Shown here one piece after another: positions 5,227 through 5,249 of a DNA stretch of 5,249 nt. Below the pieces are notes generated by a model that searched no databases, was not told the DNA's origin, and worked only from the letters and a program-made list of their open reading frames with translations. The DNA is taken from positions 1 through 5,249 of the forward strand of contig CAMDMH010000295.1 in the NCBI GenBank assembly GCA_945901835.1. Reading direction: 5' to 3'. Source of the DNA: Devosia equisanguinis. GTDB lineage: Bacteria; Pseudomonadota; Alphaproteobacteria; Rhizobiales; Hyphomicrobiaceae. The position numbers were made by a program, and so were the translations under genes. How positions within the stretch are numbered: the stretch's first letter is position 1; each line of letters begins with the position of its first letter.

Positions 5227-5249
5227 AGCTTTGCGCAACTCCGCCGTAC

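Overview
The window is high-GC DNA that looks alphaproteobacterial, most likely Hyphomicrobiales (Rhizobiales). This is inferred from the codon bias, the style of the secreted TPR protein, the small 'CWIHA...KIEGD...RYWYRR' protein, and a TonB receptor with a long Pro/Ala linker. No rRNA or marker gene fixes the taxon.

Layout. Positions 1-235 hold no convincing gene but carry four copies of a 9-10 bp word (TGATTGACG[C]) arranged as two perfect inverted repeats. Next, on the minus strand, is a truncated 4-hydroxybenzoyl-CoA-thioesterase-like gene (236-457) that keeps the hotdog N-terminal motif and then runs into unrelated sequence and a stop. After about 190 bp without a gene, a plus-strand pair follows: a secreted 577-aa TPR protein (648-2381) and, 17 bp later, an 85-aa helical protein (2399-2656). 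The convergent gap 2657-2827 holds a REP pair (BIME-like): two GTAG-headed hairpins in opposite orientation. The rest is a minus-strand TonB-dependent outer-membrane receptor (2828-5104, 758 aa) of the zinc-receptor (ZnuD) type. Its promoter overlaps a 17-bp near-perfect palindrome that closely resembles a Zur box.

How it fits together. The best-supported biology is zinc-regulated metal uptake: the receptor's plug has the ZnuD-type S-x-D-H-A motif, and its -10 region lies inside the Zur-like operator. The REP pair sits where transcription from the TPR operon and from the receptor would meet, so it could end or protect both messages. The TPR pair is probably an operon, but its function is unknown. 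I see no defence, phage or CRISPR system here. The least explained parts are the left-edge repeat cluster and the TPR protein's C-terminal domain.
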